Shown: piece by piece, positions 1-5,542 of the stretch
How the letters are laid out: the number at the start of each line of letters is the position of its first letter
Numbering within the stretch: the stretch's first letter is position 1
NCBI GenBank assembly: GCA_023659785.1
Contig: JAGXOR010000061.1
Span: 1 to 7,704, forward strand
DNA: 7,704 nt
Source: Methanomicrobia archaeon LH_S13
GTDB lineage: Archaea; Halobacteriota; Syntropharchaeia; Alkanophagales; Methanospirareceae
Direction of reading: 5' to 3'
Notes under the pieces: generated by a model
The model's input: the letters and a program-made list of their open reading frames with translations, nothing else
What the model was told of the DNA's origin: nothing
Database searches by the model: none
Made by a program: the position numbers and the translations under genes

Positions 1-51
1 TACTATCAAATAATAGAAAAATGGACAAAAAGTTCATATTTTGTCATCATA
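1..51 (+). repeat. Left copy of a 51-bp perfect terminal inverted repeat
   Basis: Bases 1-51 are the exact reverse complement of 7651-7701; base i pairs with base 7702-i, and identity stops at base 52. The repeat may continue to the left beyond the window. Inside it, GACAAAA (24-30) and TTTTGTC (39-45) form a 7-bp dyad with an 8-nt loop, and CTAT (3-6) and ATAG (13-16) form a smaller one. Read outward (leftward), the hairpin is followed by a T5 tract and more T-rich sequence, which resembles a terminator. The copy ends 17 bases before the chosen lysA start. It also contains an in-frame ATG at 21 that would add 16 residues to LysA. Confidence 0.93.
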
Positions 52-68
52 AAAATACTGAGGAGAAC

Positions 69-1349
69 ATGACAAAAGAAGAGAACAATCATTTGCTCTT
101 CGCCGGCGTGGACGTAGTAGAACTGGCGGAGAGATATGGCACGCCGCTTTACGTAACAGACGAGAATAAGCTGAGAAACAATTTCAAGAGCTATAAAGAA
201 GCTTTTGCAATGACTGATACGGACATATATTATGCGGTAAAAGCGAACGGAAATCTGGCATTGCTGAAAATATTAGCGAGTGAAGGTGCAGGTGCTGATG
301 TGTTCTCTGCTGGTGAACTCGAGCTTACGAAGCTGGCGGGCATACCTGCGGAAAAGATATTGTTCAACGGGAACTCGAAAAGCGATGATGACTTGAAAGA
401 GGCGGTGGAATCGGGTGTACGAGTATCTGTGGATTCCGTTGACGAATTGCAAGCTTTATCGGCGGTAGCAAACAAGCTGGGCAGAGAAGTGGAAATAGCG
501 ATACGCGTGAACCCTGACGTGTCGCCGGACGTACACCCGAAAATCGCAACGGGTTTGAAAGAATCGAAATTTGGCATTCCTTTTCACGATGTGATTCCCG
601 TGTGTGAAGAAGCGGAAAAGATGCCGAACGTCTTACTTGCTGGTTTGCACTGCCATATAGGTTCGCAAATCCTGGACATAACCGTGTTCGGTGAAGCGAC
701 GGAAAAGATGATGGCTCTTGTCGAGAGGGTGTACGAACGAGGCATGAAAATAAAACTCAAATTTGTTGACCTCGGCGGAGGGCTTGGAATAGGATACAGG
801 CAGGAGGAAAAAGCGACAGCACCCACGCCAAAAGACCTTGCAGAACTGATATTGCCCCTTTTTGAAAAGAAAATACGGGATTTGGGCATATCCTTGAAAC
901 TCGTGCTTGAGCCCGGCAGGTCTATCGTGGGCGCAAGTACAATACTGCTGAGCCGCGTAAACGCAGTTAAGCGAGCAAATAAAAAATTCGTGGCGATAGA
1001 TGCCGGATTTAATCTGCTGATAAGACCTGTTATGTATGATGCGTATCACGAAGTGGTGGTGGCGAACAAGGTAACTGAGCGTGCTTCGGAGTTGTACACC
1101 GTTGTTGGGAACGTATGCGAATCAGGAGACATAATGGCGAAGGATAGAATACTTCCTAAAGTGGAGCGAGGCGATTTAGTTGCAATATTGGATACGGGAG
1201 CTTATGGATTCTCAATGAGTTCGCAGTATAACGGACGACCGAGATGTGCGGAAGTGCTGGTCTGTAATGGAAAAGCGGATTTAATAAGGTCGAGGGAAAG
1301 CATTGAAGATTTAATACGGAATCAGAAAATACCGGCGAGGTTTATTTAG
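69..1349 (+). CDS. lysA: Diaminopimelate decarboxylase (LysA)
   Basis: PLP-dependent enzyme that decarboxylates meso-diaminopimelate to L-lysine, the last step of the DAP pathway; cytosolic. From the start at 69 the protein has 426 residues, normal for the family. It has the alanine-racemase-type barrel followed by the C-terminal beta domain. Landmarks are the PLP lysine in YYAVKAN (Lys58), HIGSQ (196-200), the phosphate-binding GGGLG (236-240), EPGR (281-284), the active-site CESGD (350-354) and YNGRP (387-391). I chose ATG 69 over the in-frame ATG at 21. The family N-terminus fits the shorter form, a GAGGAG (60-65) lies just upstream though close, and ATG 21 lies inside the 51-bp terminal repeat. 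No other lysine gene is in the window, so it is either monocistronic or led by sequence to the left. Confidence 0.95.
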   Translation: MTKEENNHLLFAGVDVVELAERYGTPLYVTDENKLRNNFKSYKEAFAMTDTDIYYAVKANGNLALLKILASEGAGADVFSAGELELTKLAGIPAEKILFNGNSKSDDDLKEAVESGVRVSVDSVDELQALSAVANKLGREVEIAIRVNPDVSPDVHPKIATGLKESKFGIPFHDVIPVCEEAEKMPNVLLAGLHCHIGSQILDITVFGEATEKMMALVERVYERGMKIKLKFVDLGGGLGIGYRQEEKATAPTPKDLAELILPLFEKKIRDLGISLKLVLEPGRSIVGASTILLSRVNAVKRANKKFVAIDAGFNLLIRPVMYDAYHEVVVANKVTERASELYTVVGNVCESGDIMAKDRILPKVERGDLVAILDTGAYGFSMSSQYNGRPRCAEVLVCNGKADLIRSRESIEDLIRNQKIPARFI

Positions 1350-1361
1350 AGGTTTAGAGGT

Positions 1362-1735
1362 TTAGCGTGTTGGTGGTTTAGAATTTATTTTAGAGTAGAA
1401 GGATGAGAGCATTTTTGATAGTTCTTCTACCTACCTTCGGAGATAATTTATTAAAGTCGCCGTCTTGGACAAAACCCAATTTATGTGCGATAATTATTTG
1501 TGTCTCCAACCCTGCATAAGAACCCCGAGCAATGGATAGAAATTGTCTAAAATCTTTTGCTGTTTTTCGCAAATGCCCTTCTGCAATATTAGATGGAATA
1601 GAAACCGCAGCCCTTCTCATCTGTGCTCTCAAACCATATTTCTCCTCATCAGGAATTGAAGCGGTGATCTTATAGACCATCGCTACAAGTTCAATCCCTT
1701 TTTGCCCCTTCTTTTAATTCCTTAAAACTCTTCAT
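1362..1735 (-). pseudogene. Four-helix-bundle (S23/23S-rRNA-IVS family) protein, frameshifted
   Basis: Family of roughly 115-125 residue helical proteins, first described from intervening sequences in 23S rRNA genes; the cellular role is unknown. The core, read from an internal ATG at 1680, carries the hallmark RRAAVSIPSNIAEG and a following helix region ending in LETQIIIAHKLG. That frame lacks the expected N-terminus. The missing part, MKSFKELK, is encoded from ATG 1735 in another frame; removing one G from the G4 run at 1705-1708 restores MKSFKELKEGQKGIEL. Near the 3' end a tandem duplication (CTACCTAC at 1427-1434 on the plus strand) shifts the frame again; removing four bases restores VEELSKMLSSFYSKINS and a stop at 1362-1364. 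With both repairs, 374 bases become 369, an intact 122-residue gene. It is probably a recent pseudogene, though a sequencing or assembly error cannot be excluded. The track-length 96-residue product is likely not functional. Confidence 0.82.
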
Positions 1736-1778
1736 CGTTAATCCTTCTTTTTCACTTCAGCCGCTTAGTCCTTTGCCA

Positions 1779-2210
1779 CTAATCCGCTAAACGCTTCACC
1801 ATCTTCACCGCAGCTTCTACCCCTCTTTTTGCATAATCTATTCGCTCCTGCGCTTCTAATCTCGTCATACCAGGTCCTGAGACGCCCAGAGTCACAGGCT
1901 TTCCATACTCCAGCGAAAGGTCCATTATCTTCCTCGTGAGCTGCGAGGCTACCATTTCGTCATGTTTGGTCGCTCCTTCTATTATGCAACCCAGGGTAAC
2001 CACGGCATCTACTTCTTTCTCTTTATCTTTCTCACTTACCATCTTTTTCACTGCCAAAGGCATGTCAAAGGTTCCCGGCGTGTATAAAGTGCGAGTGACT
2101 TTCGCACCGAGAAACTCCGCATGTTCCCTCCCCTGTATTTCCATCTGATGGGTGATGTCGCGGTGGAACTCTGAGACGACAAAACCCAGTTTTATTTCTT
2201 CTTTTTCCAT
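1779..2210 (-). CDS. ribH: 6,7-dimethyl-8-ribityllumazine synthase (RibH)
   Basis: Condenses 5-amino-6-ribitylaminouracil with 3,4-dihydroxy-2-butanone 4-phosphate to form the lumazine, the penultimate step to riboflavin; cytosolic oligomer. The 143 residues match the compact archaeal form. Visible motifs: VVSEFHRDIT (11-20) for substrate stacking, PGTFDMP (45-51), the GxxIEGATKHDE segment whose His83 corresponds to the catalytic histidine, and GVSGPGMTRLEAQER (109-123), whose Arg123 is the expected phosphate-contacting arginine. A GAGAGGGG purine tract lies 5 bases before the ATG. It follows ribC on the same strand after 133 bases and appears to have its own promoter. RibH and archaeal RibC are paralogues, so the two genes are consecutive steps and also relatives. 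Confidence 0.96.
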   Translation of the reverse strand: MEKEEIKLGFVVSEFHRDITHQMEIQGREHAEFLGAKVTRTLYTPGTFDMPLAVKKMVSEKDKEKEVDAVVTLGCIIEGATKHDEMVASQLTRKIMDLSLEYGKPVTLGVSGPGMTRLEAQERIDYAKRGVEAAVKMVKRLAD

Positions 2211-2301
2211 TTTTCCCCTCTCGGTTTATAACCCCCCAGATTACACTGATTATCACGAGATTATTTATTATTATTATTATTCTTTTTGTATTTTTCGTTT
2301 A

Positions 2302-2314
2302 TATTTAAATTTCG
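2302..2314 (-). promoter_or_regulatory. Candidate BRE/TATA promoter for ribH
   Basis: On the minus strand the sequence reads CGAAATTTAAATA: a BRE-like CGAAA directly before a TTTAAATA box. Archaeal start sites lie about 26 bases beyond the box centre, predicting transcription from about 2280 and a leader of about 70 bases to the ribH ATG. The leader contains an ATT/AAT microsatellite (2261-2281), a small GGTT-ATA-AACC dyad and the Shine-Dalgarno tract. I see no recognisable riboswitch. Confidence 0.5.
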
Positions 2315-2343
2315 AGTTTAGTGCTTAGAATTTATACCTGCAT

Positions 2344-2808
2344 TTATGGCTTTAAAGGACCCACATCTTCAAACCCTTCCCTTTCTCCCATTCCCGCTTC
2401 GCGTTTCAGTTCTTCAGGCTTGAAAAGCAGTTTTATCACGTTCTGTGCGTGCTCCCTCGCACGGCGGTCCGCAAGCCACGCAAGCCTCTTCTCAGTCTCT
2501 ACTTCGTCTTCATATACAAAAACCTCTATTATGTGTTTAGAAGTGAGAAGCTGTGCAGCTATAATTCCAAGTGATGCTTCGTATGCACATTGCTTGTCTA
2601 TATCTTCCGGTCCGGGCATGCCCAATGCCATTACTATGTCGCACTCTTTCTCTTCTATCAGCTTCTTCGATGCCACTGGCAAGTCCTTTATACCCGGGAC
2701 TGTGTACCTTTCTATCTTCACCGATGCGTTCTTCTTCAGTTCGTCTATTGCCGCTGCACCCATATCATATCTTGCGAATGTGGTATCGGCAATGCCTACT
2801 TTTTTCAT
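2344..2808 (-). CDS. ribC: Archaeal-type riboflavin synthase (RibC)
   Basis: Converts two molecules of 6,7-dimethyl-8-ribityllumazine to riboflavin and the ribitylaminouracil that RibH reuses. The archaeal enzyme is unrelated to the bacterial RibE trimer and descends from lumazine synthase. The 154 residues fit the archaeal family (TIGR01506 type) from end to end: VGIADTTFARYDM (4-16), RYTVPGIKDLPVA (34-46), CDIVMALGMPG (56-66), HIIEVFVYEDE (92-102), RAREHAQN (116-123) and the C-terminal REGFEDVGP (143-151). The ATG begins one base after the stop codon of the upstream ferredoxin gene, so translation is almost certainly coupled and the two share a transcript. Confidence 0.95.
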   Translation of the reverse strand: MKKVGIADTTFARYDMGAAAIDELKKNASVKIERYTVPGIKDLPVASKKLIEEKECDIVMALGMPGPEDIDKQCAYEASLGIIAAQLLTSKHIIEVFVYEDEVETEKRLAWLADRRAREHAQNVIKLLFKPEELKREAGMGEREGFEDVGPLKP

Positions 2809-2809
2809 T

Positions 2810-3199
2810 TCATTCTACACATGCTAAAGCGCCAAGAGGACATGCTTTTACGCACACCTCACACCGAACACATTTCTCATCATCCACACATATATTCCAC
2901 GAAGAATCGAACTTGAATACGCCAGTTGGGCAAACAGAAATGCAAGCACCACAATGAACACATCGCGTCTCATCCCACGCAATTAACTTCATTAATTTCT
3001 TTACTTCAAGTCCTTTCTCCCTGAAAAGTTCAGCAACACGCTCCACTTTATCCTTTGGGACGTCAATGATGAGATCAGCCCGCACTGCATCTACATTCGC
3101 CCTGTCTATGTTTATCTTCGCACCGGTTTCCAGGATTACCTCAGCAGTATACGGCGTATCATGTAAATGTGTCGAGAACCTTCTCAATAGAAGCTTCAT
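2810..3199 (-). CDS. NIL-domain ferredoxin with two 4Fe-4S clusters
   Basis: A 129-residue protein. Residues 1-70 form a NIL domain, the small ligand-binding-type domain also found at the C-terminus of methionine ABC-transporter ATPases. Residues 75-129 are a 2x[4Fe-4S] ferredoxin with complete ligand sets C80-x2-C83-x2-C86-x3-C90-P and C110-x2-C113-x2-C116-x3-C120-P. In Methanosarcina a protein of this architecture (MA1822) works with a COG1900/DUF39 protein in making homocysteine from aspartate semialdehyde. A similar electron- or sulfur-transfer role is the best guess here, but no COG1900 or COG2122 gene lies in the window. It is the first gene of a coupled pair with ribC, which suggests co-expression with flavin synthesis. 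It is probably transcribed nearly leaderless from the shared divergent promoter at 3225-3234. Confidence 0.88.
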   Translation of the reverse strand: MKLLLRRFSTHLHDTPYTAEVILETGAKINIDRANVDAVRADLIIDVPKDKVERVAELFREKGLEVKKLMKLIAWDETRCVHCGACISVCPTGVFKFDSSWNICVDDEKCVRCEVCVKACPLGALACVE

Positions 3200-3224
3200 T
3201 TTATTCTCTATATTTATTCTTCTC

Positions 3225-3234
3225 TTATATAAAA
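3225..3234. promoter_or_regulatory. Shared palindromic TATA box between NIL-ferredoxin and nucleotidyltransferase
   Basis: TTATATAAAA lies in the gap between the divergent genes; its core TTATATAA (3225-3232) is a perfect palindrome. Its centre is about 30 bases from the ferredoxin ATG (3199) on the minus strand and about 30 bases from ATG 3259 on the plus strand. This is the spacing expected for nearly leaderless transcripts in both directions. Neither start codon has a Shine-Dalgarno sequence, which agrees. No clear BRE is visible on either side. Confidence 0.5.
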
Positions 3235-3258
3235 GATATTTGCAATATGAAACACAGC

Positions 3259-4188
3259 ATGTTAACTCGGCTAAGGGATTTTGTGATAACCACGCAGGAT
3301 TGGATTTTTTCCGTGGTCAGCTATGACCTGGGAGAGGGGAATGTGAAATGCCTCTTGCGATATATCCCTGATGAAAGGGGAGATAGAGTCTCGGAAAAGG
3401 GAAGATACAGGAAATTGGATTTCTACGAGTCTTATGATTTCCTGAGGAGACATCGTCCACAATATGTAAAAGACGTGCATGTGGTTCCAAAAGAGGATAT
3501 AAAAGAAATACTGCGACCCGCGGTGCGTCTTCCGCTAATTGCTGAGCGAGAAGAGCGCGTCAGAACTATTTATGAACTCTTTGGAAAACATATCTCAAAG
3601 GACAGCACAGGGATCACTGGCTCATTTTTATGCGGTCTTAACGGTGAAAAATCGGACTTCGATTTTGTTGTTTATGGACTGAAGAATTTTAACCTCGCGA
3701 GAGAGGTTATAAAAGATGCGAAAGCCCAGGGTATTATTCAAGAGATAACAGAGGAGGTGTGGAAACAGATTTACGACAAAAGGAAGCCTGAGTTGAGTTA
3801 CAGGGATTTCGTCGCACACGAAAGGAGGAAGAAAAATAGAGCTGTAATCGGCAGCACCTACCTTGATATTTTATACACGCGAGATTGGGATGAAATAAAG
3901 AAATTAGATATGAGGAATTATGAAAAAGGAGAGATAGTTGGTTATACCGAGATAACAGCAGAAGTAAAAGACGTATCTTTCTCCTTTGATAGTCCTGCGA
4001 TATATGAAGTAGAACATCCAGAAGTAGACAAGGTTCTTTCTTTTACTCATACTTATACCGGGCAGGCATTAGAGGGGGAAAAAATAGAAGCTCGTGGGGT
4101 AATGGAGCGCACAAAACATGAGACACGGTTGGTTGTGGGCACAACGAGAGAGGCGAGGGGCGAGTGGATAAGGTCGCTCTCGCTATAA
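3259..4188 (+). CDS. Predicted nucleotidyltransferase (COG1665-like)
   Basis: A 309-residue archaeal protein with a polymerase-beta/MNT-type nucleotidyltransferase signature in its middle: GSFLCGL (121-127) followed by SDFDF (132-136), the usual G-S...D-x-D metal and nucleotide site. The preceding region (1-85) starts TRLRDFV and DWIFSVVSYD. The C-terminal third is beta-rich by appearance. It resembles the archaeal family annotated only as predicted nucleotidyltransferase or DNA-polymerase-beta-like; the substrate is not known. ATG 3259 is chosen because it fits the 30-base spacing to the TATA box and the usual TRLRDF N-terminus. ATG 3247 (four residues longer) is possible, while the longer frame from 3169 would run back into the ferredoxin gene and is unlikely. 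It converges on tRNA-Leu, with its stop 19 bases from the tRNA 3' end. Confidence 0.75.
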   Translation: MLTRLRDFVITTQDWIFSVVSYDLGEGNVKCLLRYIPDERGDRVSEKGRYRKLDFYESYDFLRRHRPQYVKDVHVVPKEDIKEILRPAVRLPLIAEREERVRTIYELFGKHISKDSTGITGSFLCGLNGEKSDFDFVVYGLKNFNLAREVIKDAKAQGIIQEITEEVWKQIYDKRKPELSYRDFVAHERRKKNRAVIGSTYLDILYTRDWDEIKKLDMRNYEKGEIVGYTEITAEVKDVSFSFDSPAIYEVEHPEVDKVLSFTHTYTGQALEGEKIEARGVMERTKHETRLVVGTTREARGEWIRSLSL

Positions 4189-4203
4189 AAATTTACCGGT
4201 AAA
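4187..4203 (-). terminator. Palindrome plus T5 tract 3' of tRNA-Leu
   Basis: TTTACCGGTAAA (4192-4203) is a 12-bp perfect palindrome between the nucleotidyltransferase stop and the tRNA-Leu 3' end. Read in the tRNA-Leu direction it is followed at once by TTTTT (4191-4187) and then TATAG. Archaeal transcription terminates at T-tracts, so this is a reasonable terminator for the tRNA. It overlaps the stop codon of the convergent gene. Confidence 0.5.
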
Positions 4204-4207
4204 GGTA

Positions 4208-4290
4208 TGCGGAGGGGGAGATTCGAACTCCCGAACCCCTTCAGGATGAGGCCCTGAACCTCACGCCTTTGTCCTCTTGGCAACCTCCGC
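4208..4290 (-). tRNA. tRNA-Leu (anticodon CAG)
   Basis: An 83-base class II tRNA. The acceptor stem GCGGAGG pairs with CCTCCGC. The D-arm stem is GCC/GGC. The anticodon stem TGAGG/CCTCA closes the loop TTCAGGG, giving anticodon CAG for leucine codon CUG. A 14-base variable region is followed by the T-arm GGGAG-TTCGAAT-CTCCC and discriminator A. No intron is needed to fold it. The 3' CCA is not encoded, so it must be added by the CCA enzyme. It is divergent from tRNA-Gly, 73 bases away. Confidence 0.95.
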
Positions 4291-4363
4291 AAAACTTTTT
4301 CTTTAATATAATAAAAAGAAAAAAGATTTAAGATTAAGATTAAAATAACTACAAATACAAAAA
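4291..4363. promoter_or_regulatory. AT-rich divergent promoter region of the two tRNA genes
   Basis: This 73-base gap is almost wholly A/T and must hold promoters for tRNA-Leu (leftward) and tRNA-Gly (rightward). For tRNA-Gly, AAAAAGATTTAAGAT (about 4320-4334) would place the start a few bases before the mature 5' end. For tRNA-Leu, AATATAATAAA (about 4305-4315) is the most TATA-like stretch, but it sits closer than usual. The exact boxes are uncertain. Confidence 0.35.
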
Positions 4364-4480
4364 GCGTCGATGGTCTAGAGGTATGACTTGGGCCTTCCAA
4401 CCAAACATTTTAGAAAAAAGATAGATCAAAAAGAAGAGGGAAGATAGCCCACTGCCCGGGTTCAAATCCCGGTCGACGCA
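4364..4480 (+). tRNA. tRNA-Gly (anticodon TCC) with a 46-nt intron
   Basis: Exon 1 is 4364-4399 and exon 2 is 4446-4480, giving a 71-base mature tRNA without encoded CCA. The acceptor stem GCGTCGA pairs with TCGACGC, and the D-stem is GTC/GAC. The anticodon stem TGGGC (4389-4393) pairs with GCCCA (4447-4451). The loop CTTCCAA gives anticodon TCC, which reads GGA and possibly other GGN codons. The T-arm is CCGGG-TTCAAAT-CCCGG, with discriminator A. The intron sits at the canonical position after base 37. It converges on eif6. Confidence 0.95.
4400..4445 (+). other. tRNA-Gly intron with bulge-helix-bulge splice sites
   Basis: The anticodon-loop bases CTTC (4394-4397) pair with GAAG (4440-4443) to make the 4-bp central helix. 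It is flanked by the 3-nt bulges CAA (4398-4400, cut after A4399) and ATA (4444-4446, cut after T4445), with the anticodon stem on one side. On the other side CC (4401-4402) pairs with GG (4438-4439). This is the canonical substrate of the archaeal tRNA splicing endonuclease. The outer helix is short and the rest of the intron is A-rich and apparently unstructured, with no ORF or guide-RNA boxes seen. Confidence 0.9.
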
Positions 4481-4488
4481 TAAACCTC

Positions 4489-4520
4489 TTTGCAAGCAAA
4501 AAGCTTTACCCAAAAAATCT
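4489..4520. repeat. Copy 1 of a palindromic intergenic motif
   Basis: The core TTTGC-AA-GCAAA is a perfect inverted repeat. TTTGCAAGCAAAAA, then CTTTAC and AAAAAAT, recur at 6741-6770 with few changes. This copy lies between the convergent tRNA-Gly and eif6. Read in the eif6 direction it gives T6 and T5 runs, so it may also act as the eif6 terminator. Confidence 0.6.
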
Positions 4521-4535
4521 GCGTAATTTTGTGGT

Positions 4536-5255
4536 TTAAACCCTTAACGCATCCTCTATTCTTCCCAACTCCGCACCTGTTATCTCAGCTCCGGCAGCGT
4601 ATCCTCTTGTGTTAGCGAGTAAAGCAGCACCTATTAAAGGAACGCCAAAATTAACGCTGCCTATCTCTACGGGCAGGTCGAAAATGTCTTCCAGGAATTT
4701 TAATTCCCGCTCAGTGGCATTCTTATGCGCTAAAATACCTTTATTTGTCGCTACCGCAGCCATCCCCACAGTTTTCAGTCCGCCTATCGTACCCTTGTAG
4801 GCCTTTACATCGAGAGTTTCCTTTATCACTTCCACAGTGGGCTCCGATAACCACGGATGAACCAGCGCAACCGTATCGTTTGCGAGTATGATATTCCCAA
4901 CAGCGTTCATCCTATCGCGATCAGGCAGTCGGATAACTTTTTCCTTTAACCCTTCTTTTCGTGCAGATTCCTCTACTCGCCGTATCTCGCTATCCAGCGT
5001 GTAAGGGGAAAGGATAAAACCATTTGAGTTTCCAACAGCTAAACAGCCAATTAAAGACGTTTCAGCTACCGAAGTTCTTATTGCTTTTACCTTCAATGCA
5101 CGCTCCATTTCCGCTGCTAATCCATCAGATATATGAGAAGGCAAAAGAAGCACATGCTCGGTGCAAGTTGCAAAAACTCCTATATACGCGCTGCCATCAA
5201 CACTGAATGTTCGCCTTATCTCTTTGCCTTCTTTACCTCTCCTTTTTCTCGTCAC
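4536..5255 (-). CDS. eif6: Translation initiation factor 6 (aIF6)
   Basis: aIF6 binds the 50S subunit near L14/L24e and keeps it from joining the 30S subunit; it is conserved in archaea and eukaryotes. The protein has 239 residues, about 15 more than usual. The pentein-fold repeats are visible: SAYIGVFATCTEHVLLLPSH at the N-terminus, then LIGCLAVGNSNGFILSP, MNAVGNIILANDTVALVHP, TVGMAAVATNKGILAHKNA and IGAALLANTRGYAAGAEITG towards the C-terminus. The start is a GTG at 5255; homologues begin at about the IRRTFSVDG position, where this gene has ATA. The extra segment (TRKRRGKEGKE) is very basic. The GTG is 5 bases after the rpl31e stop and has no good Shine-Dalgarno sequence of its own, which suggests translational coupling. 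Last gene of the rpl39e-rpl31e-eif6 operon. Confidence 0.95.
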   Translation of the reverse strand: MTRKRRGKEGKEIRRTFSVDGSAYIGVFATCTEHVLLLPSHISDGLAAEMERALKVKAIRTSVAETSLIGCLAVGNSNGFILSPYTLDSEIRRVEESARKEGLKEKVIRLPDRDRMNAVGNIILANDTVALVHPWLSEPTVEVIKETLDVKAYKGTIGGLKTVGMAAVATNKGILAHKNATERELKFLEDIFDLPVEIGSVNFGVPLIGAALLANTRGYAAGAEITGAELGRIEDALRV

Positions 5256-5260
5256 TTTAT

Positions 5261-5527
5261 TTATTCCACAAGCTCAGCCCTGATTATATCTTCTTCCTCT
5301 TTTATCCTTACTCTTATCTTGGAAGGTGGCTTCTGCGAGCCTCGCTCCCACACCTTTTCGTTTATTGCCGCATCTATAATAATATCCTCGGATTTTGTAT
5401 GTTGCATCAGATATTCCAGTATCACTGTCATTGCGCGGTTGCTTCTCTTCCACCTCGGTGCCTTTTTCACTTTCCTCAATGGTATGGTATAAATACGTTC
5501 TCCCCCTACTCCTATTTCTTCTCCCAT
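5261..5527 (-). CDS. rpl31e: Large-subunit ribosomal protein L31e
   Basis: An 88-residue archaeal/eukaryotic ribosomal protein that sits near the exit tunnel of the 50S subunit. Family landmarks: ERIYTIPLR (10-18), KAPRWKRSNRA (22-32), a helix ending in YLMQHTK, the WERGSQKPPSKIRVR block (about 60-74) and the acidic EEED hairpin near the C-terminus. Fifteen bases separate it from the rpl39e stop, and GGAGAGG lies just before the ATG as a strong ribosome binding site. The order L39e-L31e-aIF6 is a conserved archaeal cluster. Confidence 0.96.
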   Translation of the reverse strand: MGEEIGVGGERIYTIPLRKVKKAPRWKRSNRAMTVILEYLMQHTKSEDIIIDAAINEKVWERGSQKPPSKIRVRIKEEEDIIRAELVE

Positions 5528-5542
5528 GATTTCCTCTCCTCT

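Noticed and set aside
2261..2281. ATT trinucleotide run before ribH, considered as a phase-variable tract
   Set aside because: It is short and lies in an untranslated leader of an AT-rich genome; there is no sign that its length matters.
2211..2300. Possible FMN riboswitch in the ribH leader
   Set aside because: None of the conserved multi-helix elements of the FMN aptamer are present; only a tiny GGTT/AACC dyad is seen.
2321..2957. Overlapping plus-strand frames across ribC and the ferredoxin gene
   Set aside because: Antisense shadows of two well-recognised genes, with Ser/His-rich composition and no motifs.
4053..4400. Minus-strand open frame of 115 codons across the tRNA region
   Set aside because: It runs through tRNA-Leu, the tRNA promoters and the end of the nucleotidyltransferase, and has no protein-like conservation; it is chance.
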